Positions 27,953 through 37,013 of a DNA stretch of 64,000 nucleotides are shown here, one piece after another; position 1 is the first letter of the stretch, and the number at the start of each line of letters is the position of its first letter. The position numbers and the translations under genes are program-made. The stretch comes from Marinobacterium lutimaris (GTDB lineage Bacteria; Pseudomonadota; Gammaproteobacteria; Pseudomonadales; Balneatricaceae), in contig NZ_FNVQ01000001.1 in NCBI RefSeq assembly GCF_900108065.1, positions 62,001 to 126,000 on the forward strand. Reading direction: 5' to 3'. The notes under the pieces are model-generated. The model did no database searches. It had not been told where the DNA came from and was given only the letters and a program-made list of their open reading frames with translations.

Positions 27953-28567
27953 ATGAGTTTGGCCAGCGCCCTGAGTTTTCTCTTGGCTATTTTTATCTTC
28001 GGCATCACGCCGGGGCCGGGTGTATTTGCGCTTATCGCACGGGCGTTGCAGCGCGGTTCCTGGAGCTGCCTGCCATTGGCGCTGGGCATGATTTTGAGTG
28101 ATGTGGTCTATCTTGTGCTGGCGTGCCTGGGGCTTGCAGCCCTGGCCAGCCACTGGAGTGAGGTGTTTACGGTGATCCGCTTCGCGGGTGCCGCCTATCT
28201 TTGCTACCTGGGCTGGAAGATGTGGACTGCGCCGGTGGCGCCGCTATCTGACGAAAAGCCGGATCGTCGTGATTCGCTGCACGCCTTTACCCAGGGTTTC
28301 CTGATATCCGCCTCCAACCCGAAGGTGATTCTGTTCTATATCGCCTTTCTGCCTACCTTTATGGATGTCACCGCGCTCTCGGGTGAAGGCATAGTGCTCG
28401 CAGCGGTGTTGACGCTGGTGGGTCTGCTGGCTGGTCTGATGCTGATAGCGGCTACGGCTGCCCAGGCGCGACGTTACCTGCGCTCGCCCAAGGCGGCGCG
28501 AGGGCTCAACCGGGTGTCAGGTTCCGTCATGGCCCTGGCCGGTGTCTATCTCGCCGGCCGTCATTGA
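27953..28567 (+). CDS. LysE/RhtB family amino-acid exporter
   Basis: The protein is 204 aa with six hydrophobic segments. The N-terminal FGITPGPGVFALIARALQRG holds the family's conserved TPGPG motif, and FLISASNPKVILFYIAFLP matches the second signature (NPK). This inner-membrane carrier exports amino acids or small amines. It is divergently transcribed from the BCCT importer; whether it exports something related to betaine catabolism is unknown. A long hairpin follows the stop. Confidence 0.88.
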   Translation: MSLASALSFLLAIFIFGITPGPGVFALIARALQRGSWSCLPLALGMILSDVVYLVLACLGLAALASHWSEVFTVIRFAGAAYLCYLGWKMWTAPVAPLSDEKPDRRDSLHAFTQGFLISASNPKVILFYIAFLPTFMDVTALSGEGIVLAAVLTLVGLLAGLMLIAATAAQARRYLRSPKAARGLNRVSGSVMALAGVYLAGRH

Positions 28568-28588
28568 TTCACCTCGAACCAGTAATCA

Positions 28589-28620
28589 GAGCGCTTAACA
28601 ACCGGCGTTGTTGAGCGCTC
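28589..28620 (+). terminator. Hairpin after the LysE gene
   Basis: Arms GAGCGCTTAACAAC and GTTGTTGAGCGCTC pair over 14 positions with one mismatch around CGGC. No T run follows, so it may serve as a transcript-end hairpin or be shared with the convergent pirin gene. Confidence 0.5.
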
Positions 28621-28676
28621 ATTCGGCGTCGTTTCCCGCTCTGCTGGCGGTTCTGCTCGACGGCTTTGGATCTGAT

Positions 28677-29588
28677 TCAGGGGTAGCGGATCCACTCCTG
28701 ATCGTCACCAGGGATTAGCGGGAAACGTCGAGCGCTCCAGTCAGCCTTTGCCTGTTCGATACGCTCTTTTTGGCTTGATACGAAATTCCATTCGATAAAG
28801 CGTTTGCCCAGCGGCTCTCCTCCGATCAGGGCGATGCGGCTGTCTTTTTTTGCCTCGATAGTGATGTTGGCGCCGGGTTTGAGAATCGCCAGGCTATGTT
28901 CAGCGAGTGTTTCACCGGCTGCGCAGGCTTCGCCCTCGGCCAGGTAGACCGCTCGCTCCTGTGAATCTGGCAGCGTCAGGCTCTGACCAGGCTGCAGATG
29001 GGCCTCGACATAAAGGGTGTCGGCATAGGTCTCTACCGGTGATGTCAGGCCATAAGCGCTGCCCATGATGACCCGCACAGGCACGCCCTCAACGTCGACT
29101 TTCGGAATCTGCTCGCTGGCATAGTGATAGAAGGCGGGCTCCCTCTCCTCGTCGTCCTCAGGCAGGGCCAGCCAGAGTTGCAGACCATGTAGTTCATGTT
29201 CGCTGGCGGTAACTTCCGGGCGTTCGCGCTCTGAGTGCACGATGCCGCGGCCCGCCACCATCAGGTTGATATCACCGGGGCGAATCGGTTGCAGGCTGCC
29301 GAGTGAGTCACGATGCAGAATTTCTCCCGAAAACAGGTAAGTCACCGTTGCCAGGTTGATGTGCGGGTGGGGGCGGACGTTGATACCCTCGCCAGGCGCG
29401 AAGCGGGCGGGTCCCATGTGATCGAAAAAGATCCAGGGGCCAACCATTTTCCGTTTCGCGGTAGGTAGCAGGCGGCGCACGCTGAATCCCCCGAGGTCCC
29501 TGTCGCGAGGTTCGATGACCATCTCGATGCCTGAATCGCATTCCCTGGTGTTGCAGCTCGCAGAGATTTCCTTGAATGAGTTACTCAC
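28677..29588 (-). CDS. Pirin family protein
   Basis: The protein is 303 aa from GTG 29588, which has GAGG eight bases upstream; an upstream TTG at 29621 would add 11 residues. Two cupin domains. The metal-binding residues are visible in the first: HPHINLATVTYLFSG and GRGIVHSER. The N-terminal GGFSVRRLLPTAKRKMVGPW is the pirin signature. Family members are nuclear regulators in eukaryotes and quercetinases or redox sensors in bacteria; which applies here cannot be told. Confidence 0.88.
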   Translation of the reverse strand: MSNSFKEISASCNTRECDSGIEMVIEPRDRDLGGFSVRRLLPTAKRKMVGPWIFFDHMGPARFAPGEGINVRPHPHINLATVTYLFSGEILHRDSLGSLQPIRPGDINLMVAGRGIVHSERERPEVTASEHELHGLQLWLALPEDDEEREPAFYHYASEQIPKVDVEGVPVRVIMGSAYGLTSPVETYADTLYVEAHLQPGQSLTLPDSQERAVYLAEGEACAAGETLAEHSLAILKPGANITIEAKKDSRIALIGGEPLGKRFIEWNFVSSQKERIEQAKADWSARRFPLIPGDDQEWIRYP

Positions 29589-29945
29589 GATACGCCTCAG
29601 ATAACTGGATAAGGCCTTCAAGTATAGAAGAGCGGGGCAGGACGGTCAGCGGGCCTCAATGGTCTGGGGTTCTGGCTGGGAATTCTATGGCAGGGATCGC
29701 GTGGTTTGAGGCTATAACGTTGCTTGGATGCCCGGCCAGGGTGCGCAGGTTGCTAGTTAGTGGCGCGTAATTGGGAAAAGGATGTTTGTTGAGCCTTCAT
29801 CGCACGCCGACGGCGACAGTACTGACGCCGGGCATGGTTTGTGGTCGATTTTTTGCTTAGTAAAACCTGTCCGCTTGGACAGACCCTTTTTCAACTGGCA
29901 ATCTTAAGCGCTTTTACTGCCCTTATTCTCTGAGGTTTTGCACGT
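29589..29945 (+). other. Divergent intergenic region, pirin / amidohydrolase
   Basis: This 357-base region has no gene. Apart from the CTGTCC/GGACAG operator-like palindrome (listed separately), I see nothing assignable. Confidence 0.6.
29867..29882 (+). promoter_or_regulatory. Operator-like palindrome upstream of the amidohydrolase gene
   Basis: CTGTCC-GCTT-GGACAG is a perfect 6-bp inverted repeat 64 bases before the start codon. The TGTCC...GGACA layout resembles sites of GntR/FadR-type regulators. No such regulator is encoded next to it. Confidence 0.4.
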
Positions 29946-31295
29946 ATGAACAGGTTTGCGATCACCAATGTGGCGATCTTTACCGTGAACCCGGACGACC
30001 GGGTGATCGCTAATGGCACGGTGATCGTGGAGGAAGGGCGCATCGCCGCAGTGGGTCATCGGTCAGAGTTGGAGCTGCCTGCGGATCTGCCTCGTGTTGA
30101 CTGCAACGGTCGCCGCGCTCTGTTGCCCGGTCTGGTCGACAGCCACAGCCATTCCAGCCTGATGCGTGGCGTTTCGGAGAATATGCAGTTGATGGAGTGG
30201 CTGCCCTATTACCAGCGCGAATTCCGGGCGATGACCCCGGATGACGCCTACCACGCGGCGCGGCTTTCCTACCTGGAAGCGCTGAAGAACGGCACCACCT
30301 GTGTCATGGATATGTACCGTTTTATGGATCGCTGCGCTGAGGCTGGCCGCGAGATCGGGCTCAGGGTGAATCTGGCGCCCTATGTAGCGGATATGCCAGG
30401 GCTCGATTTTTTCGCCACGCTGGAGGAAAACCGCCGCCTTATCGATAGCCATCATGGCGCGAACAGCGGCCGTATCCAGGTCTGGATGGGGCTGGAACAT
30501 CTGTTTTACTGCTCGCCGGACGCCTACGCCCACGCACTTGGCTGCGCCCGGGAGTTCGGTCTGAAAATCCATACCCACGCCTGCGAGCAGAAAGAGGAGG
30601 AGGCCGCCGTTACCCGCCACTTTGGCAAACGCTCCATCGCGATGCTCGATCAGTACGGCGTTCTCGGCGAGAACACCCTGCTGGCGCACTGCGTCTGGTT
30701 GAACGATGACGAGATCAAGCTGCTGGCCGACAGGGGCACCCGGGTGGCGCACTGCCCGGTCAGTAACGCCAAGCTCGCCAGTGGCGTGGCGCGGGTGCCT
30801 GAGATGCTTGAGGCGGGAATACGTGTGGGGTTGGGCACCGATGGCAATGTCTGCAACAACAGCCTGGATCTGTTTGAGGAGATGAAGTTCGCCTCGTTGA
30901 TCCAGAAGGCCACCCGGCTTGATCCGGTCGCCATGCCGGCGGCGCAGATGTTGCGGATGGCCACCCTGGGCAGCGCCGAGGTGCTGGGCTTGGACGATCA
31001 AATCGGCTCCATCGAGGTGGGCAAACGTGCCGATATGATCCTGCTTGATATAGGTCAGCCCAATTTGACGCCCTACTGCCTGGATGAGCAGGGCGGTAAT
31101 CTGCTCTGGAACCTGGTGTTCTCTGCCCGTGGCAGCAACGTCACCGATGTCTGGGTGGATGGCGAGTGCCTGATCAGTGAGGGTGAGCCGACCCGTGTTA
31201 GCCAGAGTCTGATTGTCAGCCAGGCCCAGATTATCGCGCATTCGCTGATTGCCCGTTGCGATGCACTGCCCACCCAGCCCTCTGTTATCAATTGA
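29946..31295 (+). CDS. TRZ/ATZ-type amidohydrolase (deaminase-like)
   Basis: The protein is 449 aa. Metal ligands: DSHSHSSL (HxH near residue 66), HTHACEQKEEE (third His), LAHCVW (fourth His) and GTDGNVCNN (Asp). The MRGVSENMQLMEWL motif matches the methylthioadenosine/S-adenosylhomocysteine deaminase and guanine/8-oxoguanine deaminase branch. It hydrolytically removes an amino group (or halide) from a purine or triazine-like ring in the cytoplasm; the exact substrate is undetermined. It lies 30 bases before a 2OG-Fe oxygenase gene, likely one operon. Confidence 0.83.
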   Translation: MNRFAITNVAIFTVNPDDRVIANGTVIVEEGRIAAVGHRSELELPADLPRVDCNGRRALLPGLVDSHSHSSLMRGVSENMQLMEWLPYYQREFRAMTPDDAYHAARLSYLEALKNGTTCVMDMYRFMDRCAEAGREIGLRVNLAPYVADMPGLDFFATLEENRRLIDSHHGANSGRIQVWMGLEHLFYCSPDAYAHALGCAREFGLKIHTHACEQKEEEAAVTRHFGKRSIAMLDQYGVLGENTLLAHCVWLNDDEIKLLADRGTRVAHCPVSNAKLASGVARVPEMLEAGIRVGLGTDGNVCNNSLDLFEEMKFASLIQKATRLDPVAMPAAQMLRMATLGSAEVLGLDDQIGSIEVGKRADMILLDIGQPNLTPYCLDEQGGNLLWNLVFSARGSNVTDVWVDGECLISEGEPTRVSQSLIVSQAQIIAHSLIARCDALPTQPSVIN

Positions 31296-31325
31296 ATCTA
31301 ACGAACACTGATTAAAGGTATTGTT

Positions 31326-32276
31326 GTGGACTCACTGCCGATTATTTCGCTGGCCAAACTGAACAGCCAGGATCCTGCTGAGCGTCAGGCCGTTGCCGAT
31401 GAACTGGGCCGTGCCTGCCGTGAAGTGGGCTTTTTCTACGTTATAGATCACGGTATTCCGCAGCCGGTGATCGACCGGGTGTTCAGCGATGCCCGCCGTT
31501 TCTTCGATCTGCCGCTGGCGCAGAAAGAAGCGCTGTCGATCAAACGCTCGGCCCATAACCGCGGCTACGTGGCGATGGCGGATGAGCAGCTGAATCCCGC
31601 AGCGGGTGCCGATATGAAGGAGGCGTTCAATATCGGTGTGGAGCTGGCGCCGGATCATCCCGATCTGCTGGCAGACAAACCTTTCCGTGGCCCCAACTTC
31701 TGGCCGGAAATGCCGGACTGGCGCGAGCAGATGCTGGAATACTTCGATGCCTGTGTCGAACTGGGGCGGTTGATCCATCGCGGCCTGAGCCTGGATCTGG
31801 GCGTTGATGAGCAGTTCTTCGCCAGGCATCTGGCCAATCCTCTGGCGACGCTGAGAATGCTGCGTTACCCGGCCAGTGCCGATGCGGTCAAACGTGATGA
31901 TGGCGGTGCTGGCGCGCATACTGATTACGGCAATATCACCATTCTTGCCACCGACGGCGTGGCCGGGCTCGAGGTGTCTACCCGCGATGGCGACTGGATC
32001 CAGGCGCCGAGTGTTCCCGGTGCCTTCGTCTGCAATATCGGTGACTGCCTAATGCGCTGGAGTAATGACACCTACGTCTCCACGCCGCACCGGGTGCGAC
32101 CACCCGAGAGCGAGCGCTACTCCGTGGCCTTCTTCATGGAAGCGGATCCCGACTCTATCGTTGATCCTCGGGAGCTGCGCCCGGATGAAGAACCCAAGTA
32201 TGAACCGGTGCGCTTTGTCGATTACCTGACCGGGCGCCTGAACGCGACCTACGGTTTCCGCGCCGAGAAGGAGTGA
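31326..32276 (+). CDS. 2-oxoglutarate/Fe(II) oxygenase, isopenicillin N synthase family
   Basis: The protein is 316 aa with a GTG start (31326) preceded by AAAGG. The N-terminal DIOX_N-like region (GFFYVIDHGIPQPVI) and C-terminal oxygenase domain carry the facial triad: HTDYGNIT (His, Asp) and STPHRVRPP (His), followed by the Arg-x-Ser of SERYSVAFF that binds 2-oxoglutarate. Bacterial relatives act on amino acids, purines or ethylene formation. Paired with the upstream amidohydrolase, it may oxidise the same substrate; that pairing is inference. Confidence 0.87.
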   Translation: MDSLPIISLAKLNSQDPAERQAVADELGRACREVGFFYVIDHGIPQPVIDRVFSDARRFFDLPLAQKEALSIKRSAHNRGYVAMADEQLNPAAGADMKEAFNIGVELAPDHPDLLADKPFRGPNFWPEMPDWREQMLEYFDACVELGRLIHRGLSLDLGVDEQFFARHLANPLATLRMLRYPASADAVKRDDGGAGAHTDYGNITILATDGVAGLEVSTRDGDWIQAPSVPGAFVCNIGDCLMRWSNDTYVSTPHRVRPPESERYSVAFFMEADPDSIVDPRELRPDEEPKYEPVRFVDYLTGRLNATYGFRAEKE

Positions 32277-32337
32277 GCCTGGCGCTCTTTTTGCTTAGTG
32301 AGTCTTCTAAAAAGATTTACGAGCAAGGAGTGGCTTG

Positions 32338-33048
32338 ATGGCGATCTCATCAGTTCAAGGCTATGCCGCGGTGTCCGGGGCTTATCGCTCAATGCAGGGT
32401 ATCTCGGCAGGTGCGATGGAAGGAGAACGGGCGGCAATGGCTGGCCGTGCGGCGGCATCTGCCGACCGGGTGCAGCTGTCAGCCGAAGCGCAGCAGCTAT
32501 CGCGCTCCGCGTCGGTATATAGCATGGAGACTGCTGCCGGCAGGCGTGAAGTCGACCTCGACAGTTACTTTGCTCCTGTCACGGAAGTGACCGATCTGGA
32601 TAGCCAGTTGGGCAGCCTGTTAATGCCTAACCCGGCTAACCTGAGTGCGCTGCAGGATCATATCTCCAAGGTCTTCCCCGATTTCCTGAGCGCCAACGGC
32701 ATTCCCGAAGCGCCGCAGTCGATTCGTTACGATAACGCCGGGCAGCTTCTGCTTCCCGACGATTACCCCTATGCCGATCAATTAACGGCGGCGCTGGAAG
32801 ATAACCCTGCCATGGCGAGGGAGTTGCATACCGCAGCGGGCCTCGCCTCTCATGTCGCAGCGCTGCAATCCCTGGAGCCTTTCCACCAGGAAGCTGCTCG
32901 GGCACAATCCCAGGCCGAAATAGACGCACTGGTCGATAAATACAGCTATCTCTTCGGCGCCGATCGCAGCTATCCGTCGATTGCGCTGCACTTTAGCGGG
33001 GAGGGAGTGCTGAGTATCAAGGCTGATGGAGAGTCGATGCTGGCCTGA
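32338..33048 (+). CDS. Hypothetical protein, 236 aa
   Basis: ATG 32338 follows AAGGAG by eight bases. The function is not recognised. The N-terminus is Ala/Ser/Met-rich and contains SADRVQLSAEAQQLSR, reminiscent of the 'DxVxLSxxAq' segment seen in FlgM and some flagellar/surface proteins, but the match is short. The remainder is soluble and acidic with no membrane helix or signal peptide. It sits alone between the oxygenase and sfsA genes. Confidence 0.65.
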   Translation: MAISSVQGYAAVSGAYRSMQGISAGAMEGERAAMAGRAAASADRVQLSAEAQQLSRSASVYSMETAAGRREVDLDSYFAPVTEVTDLDSQLGSLLMPNPANLSALQDHISKVFPDFLSANGIPEAPQSIRYDNAGQLLLPDDYPYADQLTAALEDNPAMARELHTAAGLASHVAALQSLEPFHQEAARAQSQAEIDALVDKYSYLFGADRSYPSIALHFSGEGVLSIKADGESMLA

Positions 33049-33115
33049 GGTCGCAATGAGCTCTTTTAAAACCTGGGCCTGGCGTTTTCTTTAGTTCGCT
33101 GATCTGGAAAATCCG

Positions 33116-33838
33116 ATGCAGTTCAACCCACCCCTGGAGCGCGTGACCCTGTTGCGCCGTTATAAACGTTTTATGGCCGATGTGCGCCGCCAGGACGGCA
33201 GCGAAATCACTGTTCACTGTCCCAACACCGGTTCCATGAAAAACTGCGTCCTGCCCGGTGTGGAGCAAGCGGCGCTGATCTCCGATAGCGGCAATCCCAA
33301 GCGTAAATACCGGCATACGCTGGAAGCGGTGCAGGTGGCGCATGGCCACTGGGCGGGCGTGAATACCGCGCGCACCAATGCGCTGGTGGAAGAGGCGGTG
33401 CGCGCAGCACTTATACCTGAGCTTGACCCCGCCACGGGGGTGGAGCGCGAGGTGAAGTGTGGCGACAGCCGCTTTGACCTGGCGCTGGGCAAGCGCAGCG
33501 ACCCGCATACCTTTATTGAGGTGAAAAACGTCACCCTGGGCCCAGGTCCTGACGATGAGGACGACGGCGTTATCGCCTTTCCCGACTCGGTGACCGAGCG
33601 TGGCCAGAAACATCTGCAGACGCTGATGCAGGTGGTGGCCTCGGGTAACAGGGCGGTGCTGTTCTTCTGTGTGCAGCACTCAGGCGCCACTGCGGCACGT
33701 CCGGCTGATGAGATCGACCGCCGTTATGGAGAACTGCTGCGTGAAGCGAAACAGCGTGGCGTTGAGATCCTTGCCTGGCAGGTGAGTCTTAAGCCCGACG
33801 AGTTTGTGCTGGCGCGCAATCTTCCGATATTACTTTGA
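33116..33838 (+). CDS. sfsA: Sugar fermentation stimulation protein SfsA
   Basis: The protein is 240 aa, matching the family length. Signature segments: RYKRFMADV, VHCPNTGSMKNC, RKYRHTLEAV and the nuclease-like core KCGDSRFDLALG...FIEVKNVTL, with acidic and Lys residues typical of a PD-(D/E)xK-like fold. SfsA was found as affecting maltose metabolism in E. coli and binds DNA; its biochemical activity is unsettled. The start ATG 33116 is fixed by the conserved N-terminus (MQFNPPL). Confidence 0.92.
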   Translation: MQFNPPLERVTLLRRYKRFMADVRRQDGSEITVHCPNTGSMKNCVLPGVEQAALISDSGNPKRKYRHTLEAVQVAHGHWAGVNTARTNALVEEAVRAALIPELDPATGVEREVKCGDSRFDLALGKRSDPHTFIEVKNVTLGPGPDDEDDGVIAFPDSVTERGQKHLQTLMQVVASGNRAVLFFCVQHSGATAARPADEIDRRYGELLREAKQRGVEILAWQVSLKPDEFVLARNLPILL

Positions 33839-34079
33839 CAGGGTTGCAGATTTGTTTCTGCGCCCTTTCTTGTCGCATACAAACATACGCCCCGATTCTC
33901 TCTAACTCCCGCGATTCTTGAGCTGCAGCGAATTTGCCAAGATTCATCCTTTTTGTCGCAAATCGACATTGCCGGGACGTTGATAAACATCAGACTCCAA
34001 TAAGCCGCCTATAACATCGCCTTTAAGTTGCACATTCCCTTTTCGGCATTGCTGGCCATAGGTTGCAGGAGAATAAAAG
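33839..34079 (+). promoter_or_regulatory. glyA upstream region with TTGTCGCA repeats
   Basis: TTGTCGCA occurs at 33870-33877 and again at 33953-33960, where it opens the palindrome TGTCG-CAAAT-CGACA (33954-33968). AGGAGA (34067-34072) precedes glyA. I see no fold resembling a glycine riboswitch. Confidence 0.45.
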
Positions 34080-35345
34080 ATGTTTTCAAAGAGTGATGAA
34101 ATTCAGGGTTTCGATGATGCCCTTTGGGCGTCCATCCAGCGTGAAGCTGTGCGCCAGGAAGAGCATATCGAACTGATTGCCTCCGAAAACTACACCAGCC
34201 CGCGTGTTATGCAGGCCCAGGGCAGCGTGCTGACCAACAAATACGCCGAAGGCTACCCGGCCAAGCGTTACTACGGCGGCTGCGAATACGTCGATGAAGT
34301 TGAGCAGATGGCGATCGATCGTGCCTGCGAACTGTTCGGCGCTGATTACGCTAACGTTCAGCCGCACTCCGGCTCCCAGGCTAACGCCGCTGTTTACATG
34401 GCTCTGTGCGAGCCGGGCGACACCGTTCTGGGCATGAGCCTGGCGCACGGCGGTCACCTGACTCACGGTGCCCACGTTAACTTCTCCGGCAAAATCTACA
34501 ACGCCGTTCAGTACGGTCTGAACGAAGAAACCGGCGAAATCGATTACGCTCAGGTTGAAGCCCTGGCGGTCGAGCACAAGCCGAAGATGATCGTTGCTGG
34601 CTTCTCCGCATACTCCCGTATCGTGGATTGGGCCAAGTTCCGTGAGATCGCTGACAAGGTCGGCGCTTACCTGTTCGTCGACATGGCCCACGTTGCTGGC
34701 CTGGTCGCTGCAGGCCTGTACCCGAACCCGCTGCCGTTCGCAGACGTGGTGACCACCACTACTCACAAAACCCTGCGCGGTCCGCGCGGTGGTCTGATTC
34801 TGTGCAAATCCAACCCAGACCTCGAGAAGAAGCTAAACTCAGCTGTGTTCCCGGGTGGCCAGGGTGGCCCGCTGATGCACGTAATCGCCGCCAAGGCCGT
34901 TGCGTTCAAGGAAGCGCTGGATCCGGCTTTCACCGAATACCAGACTCAGGTTGTTAAAAACGCCCAGACCATGGCTGACGTGTTCATCGAGCGCGGCTTT
35001 GACGTGGTATCCGGCGGCACCGACAACCACCTGTTCCTGCTGAGCCTGATCAAACAGGGTCTGACCGGCAAGGCTGCTGATGCTGCCCTGGGTCGTGCGA
35101 ACATCACCGTGAACAAGAATGCGGTACCGAATGACCCGCAGTCACCGTTCGTGACTTCCGGTCTGCGTATCGGTTCTCCGGTTATCACTACCCGTGGTTT
35201 CAAGGAAACCCACTGCCGTAGTCTGGCTGGTTGGATCGCTGACATCCTCGACGTGCTGAACGACGAAGAGAAGCTGGAAGCGAAGATCACCGAGGTTAAA
35301 GCGCAGGTCCTGGACCTCTGTGCAGATTACCCCGTCTACCGCTGA
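34080..35345 (+). CDS. glyA: Serine hydroxymethyltransferase
   Basis: The protein is 421 aa. The PLP lysine lies in [28 protein letters not shown] and [13 protein letters not shown] are the usual SHMT signatures. It interconverts glycine plus 5,10-methylene-THF with serine. At the head of the sarcosine oxidase operon it can use both products of sarcosine oxidation (glycine and methylene-THF) to make serine. AGGAGA lies seven bases upstream. This may be the catabolic copy; another housekeeping glyA could exist elsewhere. Confidence 0.95.
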   Translation: MFSKSDEIQGFDDALWASIQREAVRQEEHIELIASENYTSPRVMQAQGSVLTNKYAEGYPAKRYYGGCEYVDEVEQMAIDRACELFGADYANVQPHSGSQANAAVYMALCEPGDTVLGMSLAHGGHLTHGAHVNFSGKIYNAVQYGLNEETGEIDYAQVEALAVEHKPKMIVAGFSAYSRIVDWAKFREIADKVGAYLFVDMAHVAGLVAAGLYPNPLPFADVVTTTTHKTLRGPRGGLILCKSNPDLEKKLNSAVFPGGQGGPLMHVIAAKAVAFKEALDPAFTEYQTQVVKNAQTMADVFIERGFDVVSGGTDNHLFLLSLIKQGLTGKAADAALGRANITVNKNAVPNDPQSPFVTSGLRIGSPVITTRGFKETHCRSLAGWIADILDVLNDEEKLEAKITEVKAQVLDLCADYPVYR

Positions 35346-35449
35346 TCACTTTGAGGGCTGAGCGGGCCCGACCGGGTCCGCCCAGCGCTCGAAGCGCTCT
35401 GAAAGTTAGTTAAATGCCGCAAATGCGGCGCAGGTGTGGAGCTGACGTT

Positions 35450-36703
35450 ATGCAGCGTTATTCTGGATTTGGACTGCTAAAGCACAGTCTGAGCTATCAC
35501 GAAAACTGGCAGCGGGTATGGCGCAACCCGACGCCGAAGAAAAAGTATGACGTCATCATCATTGGTGCGGGTGGTCACGGCCTCGCGACCGCTTACTACC
35601 TGGCTAAAGAGCACGGTATTACCAATGTCGCAGTGTTGGAAAAAGGTCACCTGGGTGGCGGTAACATCTGCCGTAACACCACCATCGTGCGTTCCAACTA
35701 CCTGTGGGATGAGTCCGCTGCCCTGTACGAACACTCCATGAAGTTGTGGGAAGGCCTGTCTCAGGACCTGAACTACAACCAGATGTTCTCTCAGCGCGGT
35801 GTTTACCACACCTGCCACACCCTCGGCGATCTGCGTACCAACGAACGTCTGGTCTACGCCAACCGCCTTCAGGGCGTTGACAACGAAATGGTTTATGCCG
35901 ATCAGCTGCAGAAAGAGATTCCTGCGCTGGATTGCTCCAAAGATGCGCGCTACCCGATTCTCGGTGCTTCCGTACAGCGTCGCGGCGGTAACGCCCGTCA
36001 CGATGCGGTAGCCTGGGGCTACGCCCGTGCCGCTGACGCCCTCGGTGTTGATCTGATCCAGAACTGCGAAGTTGTGGACATGGAAATCAACGACGGCAAG
36101 ATCACCGGTGTTAAGACCAAACAGTACGGCGTGATCAAGGCTGACCGCGTGGGCTGTGTCACCGCTGGTAACTCCGGTGTGATGGCGAAGATGGCTGGCT
36201 TCAAACTGCCGGTGGAATCTCACCCGCTGCAGGCGCTGGTTTCCGAGCCGATCAAGCCGTTCCTGGACACCGTTGTGATGTCTAACCACGTACACGGTTA
36301 TATGAGCCAGTCCGACAAGGGTGACCTGGTCATTGGTGCCGGTATCGATGGCTGGGTTGGTTACGGCCAGCGCGGTTCCTACGGCATCATCGAACACACT
36401 ATCCAGGCGATCGTCGAGCTGTTCCCGCTGACCAGCCGCGTACGTATGAACCGCCAGTGGGGCGGTATCGTTGACGCGTGCCCGGATGCGAGCCCGATCC
36501 TGTCCGAGACTCCTGTCAAAAACCTGTTCTTCAACTGCGGTTGGGGTACCGGTGGCTTCAAGGGTACTCCGGGTTCCGGCAACGTGTTCGCGCACACTCT
36601 GGCACACGGCAAGGCGCATCCGCTGGCGGAGCCGTTCTCCCTTAACCGATTCAACACCGGCGCACTGATCGATGAACATGGCGCCGCTGGCGTTGCTCAC
36701 TGA
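35450..36703 (+). CDS. soxB: Sarcosine oxidase subunit beta
   Basis: The protein is 417 aa from ATG 35450 (GGAG eight bases upstream), matching the usual 416-417 aa. The N-terminal dinucleotide fold is DVIIIGAGGHGLATAYY; the covalent-flavin region RRGGNARHDAVAWGYA with its His is conserved. It is the catalytic flavin subunit of heterotetrameric sarcosine oxidase, which demethylates sarcosine to glycine and passes the one-carbon unit to tetrahydrofolate via SoxA. Confidence 0.95.
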   Translation: MQRYSGFGLLKHSLSYHENWQRVWRNPTPKKKYDVIIIGAGGHGLATAYYLAKEHGITNVAVLEKGHLGGGNICRNTTIVRSNYLWDESAALYEHSMKLWEGLSQDLNYNQMFSQRGVYHTCHTLGDLRTNERLVYANRLQGVDNEMVYADQLQKEIPALDCSKDARYPILGASVQRRGGNARHDAVAWGYARAADALGVDLIQNCEVVDMEINDGKITGVKTKQYGVIKADRVGCVTAGNSGVMAKMAGFKLPVESHPLQALVSEPIKPFLDTVVMSNHVHGYMSQSDKGDLVIGAGIDGWVGYGQRGSYGIIEHTIQAIVELFPLTSRVRMNRQWGGIVDACPDASPILSETPVKNLFFNCGWGTGGFKGTPGSGNVFAHTLAHGKAHPLAEPFSLNRFNTGALIDEHGAAGVAH

Positions 36704-36713
36704 GGACTGACAA

Positions 36714-37001
36714 ATGTTGCATATCTATTGTCCGCACTGCGAAGAGCTGCGCGAAGAGGAAGAGTTTCACTGCTCCGGTGAGGCGCACATCGCGCGTCCC
36801 CTGGACCCGGATAACTGCACCGATGCGGAGTGGGGTGAATACATCTTCTTCCGTAAGAACCCGCGCGGTATCCAGCACGAGATGTGGTACCACACCACCG
36901 GTTGCCGCAAGTTCTTCAATGTGACCCGTGATACTCAGACCTATGAGATCAAAGAGGTCTACAAGATTGGTGAGCAGCCCAAAGTGGTTGCTGAAGGTTA
37001 A
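36714..37001 (+). CDS. soxD: Sarcosine oxidase subunit delta
   Basis: The protein is 95 aa. Cys/His ligands for zinc are spread as IYCPHCEELREEEEFHC and TTGCRKFF, as in SoxD. AEWGEYIFFRKNPRG matches the family. It is a structural subunit of the heterotetramer, placed in the standard soxB-D-A-G order, ten bases after soxB. Confidence 0.95.
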   Translation: MLHIYCPHCEELREEEEFHCSGEAHIARPLDPDNCTDAEWGEYIFFRKNPRGIQHEMWYHTTGCRKFFNVTRDTQTYEIKEVYKIGEQPKVVAEG

Positions 37002-37013
37002 GGAGCGGAGAAA

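Noticed and set aside
30063-31241. Open frame of 392 codons antisense to the amidohydrolase gene
   Set aside because: Shadow frame; the amidohydrolase strand has all metal-binding motifs.
33839-34079. Glycine riboswitch before glyA
   Set aside because: I looked for the paired conserved stems of a glycine aptamer and did not find them; only TTGTCGCA repeats were seen.
35477-36700. Open frame of 407 codons antisense to soxB
   Set aside because: Fully contained in soxB; codon-bias artefact.
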